In this document: positions 45,580 through 58,270 of the stretch, piece after piece
How positions within the stretch are numbered: position 1 is the first letter of the stretch
Layout of the letters: each line of letters begins with the position of its first letter
Source of the DNA: Epiperipatus broadwayi
Taxonomy: Eukaryota; Onychophora; Udeonychophora; Euonychophora; Peripatidae
DNA length: 64,000 bases
NCBI GenBank assembly: GCA_028023455.1
Contig: JAQFVV010013079.1
Coordinates: forward strand, 186,001-250,000
Direction of reading: 5' to 3'
The notes under the pieces: model-generated
Databases searched by the model: none
What the model saw: the letters and a program-made list of their open reading frames with translations, nothing else
What the model was told of the DNA's origin: nothing
Program-made: the position numbers and the translations under genes

Positions 45580-48244
45580 TTATTAATACACTAATTAATG
45601 GCACTCTCAATTACTTAAGCACTGTCACATTAAAAACCAATTATTGTTACATTGTTATTAAACAAATTAATTTATATAAATATTGATATCTGAAGAGTAA
45701 AAACGTTTATTTTATTATATAAGTGACTATTTATTATTTCCAAAAGAAAAAAAAAACATGGATGTAATGGTTCATCATTGATATAGGGAATTGAGTGCAA
45801 TATTTATTTTTTCTAGCAAATCATGCTAATTTATTATTATTAAGTTGAATAGATTTTAAGAAAAGAGGTCACTTCATGTATTACACACAATCGGAATTTA
45901 ATGTGTTTACATTTTTCAATGATTTTTCACTTATATTAAAAAAAAATTTAACTCAAATTTTAACTAACTCTTGCTAGGTTTGTCAGATTCAAAAAATTCC
46001 TTTGATAAATTTTTTTTATAAGCAAATGTTGATAGAATGTTATTTTACTTGTTTTTGATACTCAATCAAATTTAATTTTTTTTTGTCTACTGAGAAATGT
46101 TTTCCAACAATTCTAATTTTGATAAGCAATATTTAACTTTATTACAAATTTTCAACTTAAGCAAAAATTATATTTTAGAACTCACTGGCCTAACTTTGTG
46201 CTTGGTATATATTCATAAATGGATGTCTTTGTGGATGGATTACAATGCTACACTAAGTAACTTTTGTAAAGCAAAATTACATGGAAACTATTATTATCAA
46301 CTTCAACTATTTCATTTTCAGTTAACCACTCAATACAAAGACAATTTGAAAAAATAAGTATGCAAATCAAACCTATTGATAGTTAAAAGTAAATAAGCTG
46401 ATAACATGCTACAATTATAAACTCAAATAATATTTTCAATTTAAATTTGGATTGTGATTTACTCATAGACTATCTATGCAAATTCATTTTTAGGAAACCT
46501 GTCATCAAAGCATTACAGACAATCTAGGTATGAGTGTGGAAACCTAGTATTTGTAAAGCACTTATAACATACTAACATATTATTATAAATCTATATTTCA
46601 AAAACATAAACATCAAACCACAGCCAATACATAGTCTAAAATAAATATTTATTTCCAATGCAGAAGGGTATTGCAGTACAGAGATAATACGTCTCAAATT
46701 TGGGCAAATCAAACTTGTCCGTGGTGAACTCATCTGATTATCTTATATGGCTTTGTAAAAGGATATTAAGGATGGAAATTAACCCATACCATCACTTCTT
46801 TATGTTGACAAGACTATTAAGTACTGCCTTTTGCTTCAATAGTTCTCTGTGAGGGAATGTTGGTGAGCCTTTGTCCTGCAAGCTACTAAAAAGACTGTTT
46901 ATCATTTTAATTTCTAATAATGAATAACCCCCAGATATGATATTTTCCTATTCATTATTTGCTATTGAAGCTTGCAGTATTAAAAAACGGAAATTAATGC
47001 AGATTATCAAACCTAAACATTTTATGCATAAAATATACATTTATAAATAATAAAAAAATTGTTGAACTAACTTTTATTACTTCTGATATATTTGTTTAAA
47101 TGCAACAGAAAGCTTATTCTGAAAATTTAAGGCTGCCATAAAAAGAAATGTCTAATTGAGATAATAAAAAAGAACAATAAAATAAGCGATACACTGTAAC
47201 AGGTAATTAACTGTATAATAAATATTAAGTCTTATACTTGTTATTTGAGATAAAGGAGATAGTACATTAAATAATTACTTAATGAGTTACTAAAAAACTT
47301 ATGAGGCAAAAAAAAAAAAACAATTATGTTTTATTATTATATCTCTATAGGGATAAGAAATAGGACTTGCTAATTATTTTATGTCATTTATAAAAATAAT
47401 GACGTCATTTAAAAAATAATGACGTCATTTAAAAAGTGGTAAGCGTATTCATTTGTCAAATTGGATATGTAACTATTAAAATTTATATACATTTAAATTT
47501 ATCTGTGTGTGAAAATAAATTGGTTCTAAATTATACAGAGTAATAGCACTTGATCATCATTAACGGTGAGCTACGTGATCTAATGAGGTAATAAAGTGTC
47601 GAATTCGGAAACTTAAGTTTATCTGATCCAGTTTTAGCACAGAGTTCAACCTTCGTATAAACTCCTAAGCAAAAAAGCTATTAAATTATTTTTTTGGACA
47701 TTAGTACTACATTTTTTGTAACTTCTTAACAGAATTTGTTTTTCAATTCCAAATGTTTAAAAAAGACATAACAGTCTTTAATGAGCCTATTTATTCCACA
47801 AAATTATTTATATTAATAAATTAATTTTTTTTTGCATTTAAAAATTTGACTTTAAAATGGCATTATCATATATTAATATACCTGTGAGTCTGCATACGCA
47901 TGTGACGTGTTTTTTGCACGTCTGAATGCATATATTTAAGTTTACACTCGCATATTTTGCAAAACACAAGAATGGTTAATAGATAAGCATAATACAAAAT
48001 AATAAAAAACGTATTACTCTGAAGATTTTCTTTTATTTATTTTTCACTTTTATATACCTGTTGTTTCCTAATATTTTTATAAACTAGTGTTTACAGCATC
48101 TGTACAATCATCTTTATAATATTCTATTCATCATCCAGCTGATGGCTTGTGTGATTAACTCAAAAAGTTGATATATTTACTATCAAAATCTTATATGGGT
48201 GAACCTGAAAAACATATATATTTACATACATATATATTATTATC
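45580..48244. other. AT-rich stretch without recognisable genes
   Basis: The longest ORF (46,097-46,357) has no recognisable motif and ordinary AT-driven composition. Paired TGACGTCA sites at 47.4 kb are listed separately. Confidence 0.45.
47399..47428. promoter_or_regulatory. Two perfect CRE/ATF-type palindromes, 20 bp apart
   Basis: ATGACGTCAT occurs at 47,399-47,408 and again at 47,419-47,428, each within AAATAATGACGTCATTTAAA. TGACGTCA is the consensus CREB/ATF site. The arrangement looks like a tandem duplication of a 20-bp unit; an upstream ATGTCATTTATAAA looks like a decayed third unit. No gene next to it is recognisable, so function is unproven. Confidence 0.4.
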
Positions 48245-48440
48245 TATGCTATATGTGAGGGGTCAGAGTGTTTTAAAGTCAACATGGGTATCACAATAAT
48301 ATTGGTATCAACAAGGGCTTTGAGTATTTCATTGTTGGATTTTCAATGATATAGATGGTTAAAGAGTTGGACTGTGAAGAAGATTGAAGCTTGTTCATTA
48401 AAATTTGAAGATTTGCTATTTTATAAACTTAACACTGACT
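48245..48440 (+). repeat. Repeat E copy 2
   Basis: Direct repeat of the sequence at 45,210-45,410. It lies directly upstream of the palindromic PLE2 copy B. Confidence 0.55.
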
Positions 48441-48599
48441 GTGTATATATATGTAAACTTATAAATAAATATTAGAAAATACAGTAATTAAAAATTTTTA
48501 AAAAGAACAAAAAATATAAATATCACTTAGGAGCACTTTCGACTATCCTCGTTGTCTTTGTCAACTAACACTTTGAAAGGTCAACTTCCCCATAATTTC

Positions 48600-49150
48600 A
48601 TGATCTTAACATTTTCTTCCTGCCAATTGATTAAATCTTGCTTGTATTTATATATTAACATAGCTTCTTTGATTTTTCTTATCAAAACCATGTATATATG
48701 ATTTATTATGGTCATAAAAATGGAAGCTGATAAATTACCATTATCTTCAGAAATTTATTTCATATTTTGAAACCTTTTTAATAGCAAGTGCTCTTTTATT
48801 TTTTTCTCCAATGTGCATGTCGACTCACCTATATATCTGCTACCATACCTACCTATCCATTTATAAATGATATAATTTTTATTTGTAAATAAGGTTTTAT
48901 CTTTAGAGTTATTTATTAATTTATTTAATGTAGGTGGTACATAAAATGCAATATCACATAGACCTTTATAAATTTTCCTTATGAAACTTGGTATTAATAT
49001 CCAAATTTTATTATTAAAAGAAATAATATCATTATTAATCTTATTTTTATTTTTGTATTTATATTTTTAATTAAAATTTTTAATAGTATAATAAATATCA
49101 TAATTATATCCAACATTTAACAATTCATTAGAATACATTTCAATATTTTT
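48600..49150 (-). pseudogene. GIY-YIG nuclease end of PLE2 copy B, left arm
   Basis: Minus-strand sequence parallels the right arm, with the same order of IPYI-like linker, TLNKLI, IIYKW and YIG-like words, but frames are broken and no long ORF remains. Identified by complementarity to 49,162-49,743. Confidence 0.55.
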
Positions 49151-49161
49151 GCCTTTATCTG

Positions 49162-49743
49162 ATGAATAATAGCAAAAATATTGAAATGTATTCTAATGAA
49201 TTGTTAAATGTTGGATATAATTATGATCATATTTATTATACTATAAAAAATTTTAATTTGAAATATAAATATAAAAATAAGATTAATAATGATATTAATT
49301 TTTCTGATAATAAAATTTGGATATCAATATTATATATTTCAAATCAACATAAGAAAAATTTATAAAAGTATATGTGACATTGCATTTTATGCATCACCTA
49401 CATTAAATAAATTAATAAATAACTGTAAAGATGAAACCTTATTTACAAATAAAAATTGTATCATTTATAAATGGATGTGTAGGTGTGGTAGCAGATATAA
49501 AGGTGAGTCGAGATACACATTGGAAAAAAAACAAAAGAGCACTTGTTATTAAAAAGGATTCAAAATACAAAACAAAATTCTAAAGATAATAGTAATTTAT
49601 CAGCTTTCATTTTTTACGACCATAATAAATCATGTATATATGGTTTTGATTTCAATTATAATAACATAAAAATATTGCAAACTGAAAGAAATAATAATAA
49701 AAAAAAAATCAAGGAAGCTATGTTAATATATAAGTACAAGTAA
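49162..49743 (+). pseudogene. GIY-YIG nuclease end of PLE2 copy B, right arm
   Basis: Three overlapping frames carry the PLE C-terminus. An IEMYSNELLNVGYNYDHIY segment comes first. It is followed by IRKIYKSICDIAFYASPTLN with NKNCIIYKWMCRCGSRYKGE (IY present, YIG changed to YKG), then FYDHNKSCIYGF with INR-like codons after the stop. Two frameshifts separate them. Loss of the YIG isoleucine and the frameshifts make it inactive. The RT domain is absent, as in copy A. Confidence 0.65.
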
Positions 49744-50017
49744 GACTTAATCAATAGGCAGACAGTAAACATCAAGATCACGGAATTATGGGAAAGTTGA
49801 CCTTTCAAATTATTAGTTGACAAAGACTACAAAGTGACATTTATATTTTTTGTTCTTTTTAAAAAAATTTTACTTACTATATTTTCTAATATTTATTTAT
49901 CTATAAGTTTATGTATATTATTTTGAAGAAATATATATATTACAAAAGAATTAAGCCAGGTGTCACATGACCTAATTTAAACAAGCTTGTATTACAAATG
50001 TTATATAAAGAGCTCAC

Positions 50018-50188
50018 AAATAAGCTCTTAACAAGCTTAACAGAATATCCCTTACCCCAGACCAGTTTCTGCTACTGGCTTCCTCAGTGAGGTAATGCTT
50101 GAATATACTAGCATCTCACTGAGGAAGCCAGTAGCAGAAACTGGTCTGGGATTATGGATATTGTGGAAAGATTGTTAAGAGCTTATTT
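50018..50188. repeat. IR6: palindrome with a CTGAGGA..GAAAC core
   Basis: Arms of about 74 bp (AAATAAGCTCTTAACAA with its complement outermost) and a 23-nt loop. CTGAGGA (50,119-50,125), AGCCAGTAGCA, GAAAC (50,137-50,141) then TGGTCTGGG. Both the core and the following GTCTGGG match IR1 (CTGATGA..GAAACTAGTCTGGG), so IR6 and IR1 are distant relatives. Confidence 0.75.
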
Positions 50189-50340
50189 GCTGGTTCAGCA
50201 TGAAATATGAATATTAGAGATCATTTATCTTTTTACATGTATGTGGTCAGATGTTATTAGTTGTATAAGATGGAATGGATAGTTGTGGGGTGCTTGAAAT
50301 TCTGAATTCAAGTCTTTTATAATGTATATTAATATATAAT
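50189..50340 (+). repeat. IR2 partial copy c
   Basis: Starts inside the core (TGCTGGTTCAGCATGAAATATG) directly at the right edge of IR6, then follows the right half of IR2 copy a to the AATTCAAGTC-type end. Either IR6 inserted into an IR2 copy or the IR2 copy is 5'-truncated at this point. Confidence 0.6.
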
Positions 50341-50344
50341 TCAG

Positions 50345-53300
50345 TTTTAAAATTATACACTTTTTTTAAAAAAATTTACTTATTGTCTATCTCCATAATT
50401 TTGTTTTAAAAATTGATTATGGTGATATTGCTAATGATAAATTTCAAATTATACAATATCTAAGTAATGCTAAATTCATAAATTTTAAATGTGCTTGTTT
50501 ATATTAAAAGCCATAACTATTTTTAATGGTGTTTACTGATTACATTAGAGAGTTTTGAGACAATGTATATCAAACTCTTAGTCTACAGTAATATAGTAAC
50601 TGATCCAATTAACTAATGCCTTAATTTTTTCTTATTAAATGATTGACAAAATAAACTTTCTTAACTGTTACTCACATATATTAAATTAGCAATATTACTT
50701 CAGGTATGGGGAAAATATTTAATATTTTCAATGTACTGTATTATTGTTACCTTTAATTTATAAATGTTTACTAAAATGTTTGACAAGGAATATTAATTTC
50801 ACAAATGCAGATATAAATAGTAATTAATAAAATATATAATGTAAATGAATTTTACTACTAAGTACCCTTGTTAAAGTTAATATTTATAGAATTTTTAAAA
50901 AAACATTACATATATCAAATTACCACACAGAAGTTATGAATATCCCAAATGATACTTAACCGAATACTATTACACTTTATATTCATTGTAAAGTTTGTCA
51001 TGAATAGAAAGTCTAATAATGTTCACTTAATATCAATTGGAATATACACACAATTAGAATGACAAATTCATGACTTCCATGTGGTGATTTGATGTATATA
51101 ATAAGTTTCTTGTTTTAGTAATTTTATAAATATTGCCTTTGACAAGGGTGGTGAGCATCAAAAAATTTTTTAGATTATATACCTCATTAACTGTTTATTC
51201 TCATATTTTTTAAATTTAATATTCCTTGTGATTAAAATGTTTGACTATCAGTGACTGATTTCTAATAATTAAATCATTAGTTTGAAATTTTATCAATATA
51301 TTATTGGTAAAATATTAATCAAATTTATTTCATGTTCTATGTCACATAAATCATTAAAGTATATGAAAGAAATTAGGGGTTTTAAAGGTTCTGGGGAAGA
51401 AAAAAAATCAAATTTATTATTAGAAAATTTTAAGAAAACATGTTGTGACACTATGCTATCACACATTGTCTTAATTGACTATCTCAGTGTATGAATTTAT
51501 GCTATTCTAAAAAAGAAAGCTAATAAAGAAAGAAAAGAAGATGATAAAATTTATTTTGTAAATTTTGCTATCTAAATCTTATGTATTAATATTTTTTACT
51601 CTATTTAGATAATTATAAGTATAAAATAAATAATGTCTAATAAATTAAAAGTTATTAAAAAGATATAGTTCTAGTATTAAAAGATGTATGCTTTCAAGTT
51701 AAAGTTACTGTTTAATTTATGTATACTTCTAGAAAGAAAGAAATCTGGACAAAGTTAATTTTAGTTAAAATTTAAAAAAATGTGACAGATAGTTTATGGG
51801 TGTTAAAGTACAATTATTTAATTTATTTCAGAGTAATTAATAATTTAGTTAAGTTCATTTATTTGGTAGATTTTTAAACAAACAATATATATCTCTAAAT
51901 AAAGCTAATAGGTTTATTTAAATAATATTAAGTTGTTGAAAATCTGTAAATTAATTATTAAGGTAGATTCAATTTAGAAATGTAAAGCAATTTCCTGTAT
52001 ACGTGTGTGTGAGAATCAGCGGGCATGTGTCTATATTTAGTACATTGGTTTTAATTGCCAAGAGATGTAATTTTTAGTCTTAAATATTTAATTAACTCAG
52101 TCATAAAAGGGTTAAAAGCAATAAACAAGAGTTTATGATAATTTTTTTTTAAAAAGGGTAATATTTTAAATAGAAAAAAATTTAATTTATTATTTTATTT
52201 TAAAAGTTAACCTTTTCCTCAACTTTGGCTAGTTAAAGTTTCACATGAGCCTGGAAAAGTAGAGCAAAATTACATAATTTTGTTAATTAGTTCCACATGT
52301 TGATTTAAATTTTAAAATAAAGATCACAATTGTGGGAGGGATAACTGACTGATCACTGCTGCTACTGATATTTTCAGGTGTACTACAATATTCTCATCTA
52401 CTTTGAAAAGCAATAGCATTTTTTATCTAAGTGTTAATTTTTTTAAATTTTATATTCATTAACCTAGAATGCAAGGCTAGGCAATTTATATAAGGTATTA
52501 TTTGCTTTTAATACCTAATTTAATTAGAATTGTCTAAACAGTTAATACCATGCTTTGGGAAAATGATTATTTTATTATTATTCAATTTTGTCAATTATAC
52601 TTAGAAAATAATTCTGAAAGAAATGAAGTTATATTTATATATTAGTTTACAAAACAATGCTGGACATTGTACTAAATTATTTTTCTTTACTGTATTTTAC
52701 CTTTATGAGAAAGAGATTAAAGTCACTTATAAAAAAAGACTTAAAAAATTGTCTTTTGAGATAAAGAATTATATTAAATGTTATTTCTAATTACTAATGC
52801 TAGAATGCTCAACTTACAATGATTTAAATAAATATTTGATATATTTTTTCAATATAAAGACATACGAGTACTAAACTGTCATAATTGATACAGGAGGAGA
52901 ACTTTATAATATGCTTTGTTTTATTAGTGTTTTGCTAATATATGTATATATATATAGAATAAAATTGAAGCAAAAAATTAATGGATAACTTTATGGAAGT
53001 AAATACAGCTTGGATGTATGAGAATAATAGACATTATGTAAATATGTTATCTAGAATGGTGAACTTTTAATTTAATGGTAATTAAAAAATGCTAAAATAA
53101 TACATCTAAGTGAACTAAAATAAAAAAAATTTTGCAAGTTACAATTTTTTTAAATGTATTGATAACTTTTTTAGTTAATATTATTTGTTACTAAATGAAG
53201 ATTTTCAAACAAGCTAGCTTATATTTAAAAATTGCTTTAAATGGATCCAGACTTTGCTTATTTAAGTGTTCCTGTCATTTTATTGCTTATTTTAGAAAGT

Positions 53301-53450
53301 CATATTTGCTCTCATTTTCTTATGAAACAAAATATATGTGATAAGTATGGATGTGCCATTTTATAGATAATTTGCAGAGAAAGAGCATTGCATGCCCACA
53401 ATAAACTACATTATAAAAAGAATTCTGATAAAAAACTATGGTGTTTAATA
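50345..53450. other. Long AT-rich stretch without recognisable genes
   Basis: No protein-like ORF and no clear repeat family. Confidence 0.5.
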
Positions 53451-55180
53451 TATATATATTGAAGCAGATGATTTGAGGCTCAGATCCTGCTTCACAGCCC
53501 ACATCCAATCTCCTACCATCTAACTGTATTCAAACCCGCCTTTACGCACGTATATACATAGCTAATAATATATATATTTCTTTTGGTTAGTATTATAAAC
53601 ATAAATAATGTAAACACATGTATTTTAATTTAAAAATATTTTATTTCATAATATTCTCATGTGTATGCGGGCGTAAATAATAAATATCTATATATTTCAG
53701 TGTAGGAGATTGTGAATAAATTAATAGTTATATTATATATATATAAGGTATAATATATAAAATGTATTACTTTTTCATATATAATTTTGTAGCCAGAAGT
53801 GATGCAATCTTGTTAAGAAGTCTCTCGAAAAACAATTACCCGGAAGACCCCTTAGATTAAAGTAAAAGATTACAAATTGGTAATAATAAAATAAACCCAT
53901 TAGTGTAAATTGTCCATGCTAGCTTGTTTTAAAATCATAAGATATATTTTAAAACAATCGTTCGAGAAACTGATAACAAACTTGCATTGTTTCAAACATC
54001 TTACTAGATAAGAGTATCCGGTCAAACTATTCCAGAGAAACCTTAAGTGCTTAAACCACCTCAGGTCCAGCAGTAGTTGCTAAGTTACAGCTTCAAAATA
54101 AAAGTATATATACTGCTGGATTTGAATTGACAAGGGGAGGAGACCATTAAATAACTATGTTGCCATACATATTCCACGCCAGTTTTAATTCTCACTCAAT
54201 GTGTCATGAGTAGGAAACTTCACCTTGTCCCTCCATTCTAATATGCTGTTCCCATGAACAAAGCTCTGCATCCCATACTACTGAACTTTATGTATATTTA
54301 TCCAGTGAAAGTGAAGTGCTATCTCAAATAATAATGCTACCCTAGATCTAGTGAAATAATACCAATGGACTGATTCCTAGTGAAATGCTCTTCCAAATAA
54401 TCAAGGTAAAAGAACTTTGACCGCTTATAATTCCTAAATCCTGCCTTCTCTGTAATATTTATATTTTAAATCATCTATATTAAATGTCTTCAAATATGTA
54501 TTCTATAACTCTATATAACTAATCTATATTAAGCCTCCTATATAATGTTTTTCTTTTCTTTTATTTTCAAGCGGCAACCAATTTTCAATTTGATTTATGT
54601 ATTTATATTTTAAAATAAATGCCAATAGTATTCTAAAATTGCCAGCATATAATTTATTTTCATTTCCCCACCCATCATTTACTGGGTAAATAATTTATAA
54701 TTTGATCAAAACAAGTCTTATTCGACTTGCCCAGGTGCTCGCGATTTAATTATATTTTTCATGTTTACTGTAGAAAAACAGATTTGACATCTGTTTTTCA
54801 TATTCTTCTTCCTAAATAATGTGCTATCTTTTATTCTTAAAATTATAATATATATGTAAAACCCATTTTAGCTATTACCACCACCCACTTATTTTGTAAT
54901 CATTTATATATTTTCACAAGGGCATTGATTAACCAAAATTGAGATTTATTAAATGTGTAAGAAGCAATGAATAATAGCAATGAATAATATTAAGTAACAT
55001 AATGTAAGGGGGAGGGGGATCTTAACATCTTAGTTTTATATTTAAGTATAATTATTACTCATGTTTGCTTGGTGAAGCCATGTCATTACGCCGAATATTT
55101 CATAATTTATGGGCAATAAATACGTTTCGATAATCTTTACTTTTTAGAATTATATTTATATTATATCATTAAGCATTACG
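53451..55180. other. Slightly GC-richer spacer, no gene identified
   Basis: Patches at 53,460-53,560 and 53,790-54,420 are less AT-rich than their surroundings. A 10-bp inverted pair TCCAGCAGTA/TACTGCTGGA lies at about 54,065-54,121. No convincing ORF or known element. Confidence 0.4.
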
Positions 55181-55211
55181 TGCATAAAGGCATTTCATTA
55201 TATATATATTT

Positions 55212-55649
55212 GTGTTTCTTTCTCACATGGAGGCATCCACGAAGTCGGGCCCCATCGTCGTTCTCAATGTCCTTAAACCAGGCTGTAAAACCACCCTGGG
55301 GACATCCTTGTTCTTATGTGCATGCTTTATATGGGGATCGCTCTGGAAAATCCAGCCCGATAATGACATTGCTGACCACTCTTCATCATCCATGATTTGC
55401 CTGTACTTCCCTCCAGGGAATCTGGACTCTTTCATTCGTCAAACCAACCCTGGCTACATTTGCAGAGGAAATCGGTCCATTTCATTATTAAAAATTCATG
55501 AAGCACACTCCAGAATCCATAATTGGACCAACCCTATCAGCCGCCATGCATGCACCACCTTTCAGTATCTTATTAGTCACTCAGAAGTATTCATAAGCCA
55601 TAATGAAATTATTTCTTTAAACAGACATATTTCCATTAGTTTTATATAA
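55212..55649 (+). CDS. Unidentified GC-richer ORF, 145 codons
   Basis: This block, mainly 55,225-55,560, has clearly higher GC than its surroundings and is open in one plus frame for 145 codons. A methionine at the MEAST segment (55,227) follows a pyrimidine-rich stretch. Visible features are a Cys/Trp-rich hydrophobic stretch (LFLCACFIWGSLW), many His and Ile residues and no catalytic motif I recognise. The last 20 residues decay into AT-rich sequence. Overlapping frames in both strands are also open, which weakens the case. It could be an exon, part of an unrecognised element, or chance. Confidence 0.25.
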   Translation: MFLSHMEASTKSGPIVVLNVLKPGCKTTLGTSLFLCACFIWGSLWKIQPDNDIADHSSSSMICLYFPPGNLDSFIRQTNPGYICRGNRSISLLKIHEAHSRIHNWTNPISRHACTTFQYLISHSEVFISHNEIISLNRHISISFI

Positions 55650-58019
55650 GTATTAATGTGATAGATTTAGTATCGTTTATATAATTATTCATTACCCATC
55701 CTGTGCATTAATTATCTATAATTCCAATTAATAATAATATTAAATGTAACCAAATATAATATCTGCTTATAAAATTATTGTTGTTTAAATCAAGTAAATG
55801 CTCTTTTCGTCTCTGGGGGTGTAATAGTATTCCAACAATGTATTCCAATAGCGCTAATTTATTAAATCACATATATATATTATTGGCATAGCTACAAATC
55901 TTATGTTATCATTAAATATGAATCAAACACATATCTATAATACTTATGATGCTCATGTCAGGTAAATAACCCAACATAATTTTGTTATTAATAAATTTTA
56001 AATATATATATCAAACTCGAACCATTGCTTTCTTTTAGTTAAGATAATATATTAAGTTATTACTTATGCTAAATATGACTAGATGATCTCTGCTTAATAC
56101 ATAATTAATATGCTAGGTCATGAGCTTTCATTGCTCATAAAATATAGCTAGTTATTAAGTTACTCTATCATATAAGTTTAGCCTAGTCTTTTTGTGTCTC
56201 TGATGATCAATGCCGGCGGATGAGAAGTAAATTAATCAATGTCATCGAGATTGTTGCTCATAATGTTATAGATCTCGGAAATAGGCAAATAAGGCAGAAT
56301 TCATGAGTGTTCCTGACCTGTGTATCTTGCACATGATTGGATTCGAGGTACTTTTGCCTAGATGCTAGATCTTGTTACGTGAACATATAAATCTGACCGG
56401 CACAATATATATATATTCTTTAATATTTTATATATTGCTATTACCATGTCAATGAATTTTTTTATATTTTTCTTTAAATGATTTATAACATATGTAGGTA
56501 TTTCTACAACATGGAAGATGAATTTTTATATTTTATATTCATTGGTTTATGGTAAATTTTATAGTACCTTTTCTCCAAATAGAGATACTTATCTCTTACA
56601 TTTATTAACAACATTCATTGAGTTTCATTTATTTATAGGTAAACAATTGATATATGTTTATCAGAAGCTCATAATAATTTATAATTATGATATAATAATT
56701 TTATGGTTAAGTTTCAATATAACTGTTTATTGGAGATATCTATTAATATTTACATTTGCTATTAAGTCCACTTTATAATTTTTTTATTATTTATTGAGTG
56801 GGTGTGTATTCCTTATTCTGTGCAGATTTTTATTGTGCTATTTTAAAATATTTTACAGTCATTTAACTGATAATAAACTTGTTGGTTTCAGACATGGTTT
56901 AATATAATTTTTAGCATGAACATTAACTTATCTAGCTTATGAGTGATAATTTTGTTATATTTCCATGGCTTAGTCTAGGATTTATGCTTATTTCCATTTA
57001 GTAACTCTGGGAGGCATTAGACTTTATTAAATGTTGTTTTTCTTATTGTGCTTTATGGTATGAAGTGTGCTCTCCCCATTATTTTGCATGTGTATTACAT
57101 GAAAAGATAATATTTTATATTCTAAGATTGTTTTCATGTTTTGCTAAGGTAGCTAGGTCCCATGAGAAGATTGTTTCATGTTGTATATTCCATTTTGTCC
57201 ACACATGTATTTTTGCTATGATAAAGGTGTTGGAATCTACCATGCTATTATCATTTATGTAGTTTTGCTCTAAGGAGTTTTTCTTTATTAATGTATCCCT
57301 CATGATGTTGTTAATTATTTTTCACCATGAAAAGTGAAGTTATTTGTGTTTTAAGAGTTATATGGCAATGATTAGATAGTTGTTGAAGTATTTAATTTTT
57401 AAAGGGACACTTTATTATTTGTAATGCTTTTGTTAAGTGAAACAGAGTGTGTTGAAAACAAATAATTAAGATTTACTGTTTGATTCTGATTTTGTAGTAA
57501 TATTCTCTGATGGATTATATAAAGGTGTGCTCACTTAAGTTGTTTAATAAAAAAAATCTTTTTGTAAGACTTATCTCATATTTAAAAACATTATTACAGA
57601 TACAAGACCTTTAGCTTGGCATTACAAACCTCATATAGATCAACTTAGATTATCAATAGTATAAAAATGATTTATATAAATTTTATAAAAAAGCATTCTG
57701 CAGAAAATTTTTTCATCTTTACTTTAACATTACATATATTAGTATAGATTTTGAATCTATAAAAATGTTTACATATGATAAAAAGTCATAAAGTTTGGAT
57801 CTATTCAATTGAATGTCTTACATAATGCCATACATTCTTTTAAAAATTATAAATTGAAATGAAAAACATACAAATATATCTTCATATATTTATAATAGGT
57901 TCTAAAATAGTAATTCTGAATATATTAGTAACTTGAGCAACTGCAGAATGTTTCTGCTCATTGATATTTTCAATAATTACATTTCATCTATTTTAATTAT
58001 ATATAACAACTTTATATTT
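55650..58019. other. AT-rich stretch without confirmed genes
   Basis: Mostly AT-rich. A short patch at 56,190-56,400 is less AT-rich without a coding signal. Weak RT-like words around 56,880 were not strong enough to annotate. Confidence 0.4.
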
Positions 58020-58270
58020 CAATTTATCCACTTTACCTTGAACACTTTTTAGCAAAAAAACTTTTTGTGGTACGCATATGTGCACACACAATCTTACATT
58101 TTGACTTTTCTGCATTTCTTCTTCAGAGCTATGATATAATGAAACAAAATAAAATTCATAATTATATAAATAACACCATAAAAACAGTTGAAATGTAAGA
58201 TTGTGTGTGCATATATGTACAATAAAAAGTTTTTTTGCTAAAAAGTATTCAAAGTAGAGTGGATAAATTG
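58020..58270. repeat. IR9: palindrome
   Basis: Arms of about 85 bp (outermost CAATTTATCCACT and AGTGGATAAATTG) with an AT-rich centre of about 80 bp. Includes GTGCACACACAATCTTACAT and its near-complement. On the minus strand CTGAAGA and, 17 nt later, AAAATG (GAAATG in the other arm) resemble the hammerhead-like cores, but stem II is not convincing. Confidence 0.7.

Larger units (their letters stand above)
48450..49925. mobile_element. PLE2 copy B: second head-to-head palindrome of PLE 3' ends
   Basis: Same architecture as 13,515-15,122. The outer words CACTTAGGAGCACTTTCGAC on the left and the PLE end on the right point outward, and both arms end in the same AT-rich tails (TTAAAAAGAACAAAAAATAT and its complement). 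The centre at about 49,165 is shorter than in copy A. At the right end TTGAAGAAATATATATAT and ACAAAAG echo the weak hammerhead-like core of copy A. Confidence 0.75.

Noticed and set aside
46097-46357. 86-codon ORF as a candidate gene
   Set aside because: Composition follows local AT content, no motif, no start context, no neighbouring exon signal.
56870-57350. Possible LINE RT relic (words like NKLVGFRHGL at about 56,885 and a 65-codon ORF at 57,065-57,262)
   Set aside because: Only one short RT-like word, with no YADD or other motif in order; the following ORF has no certain similarity. Too weak to annotate.
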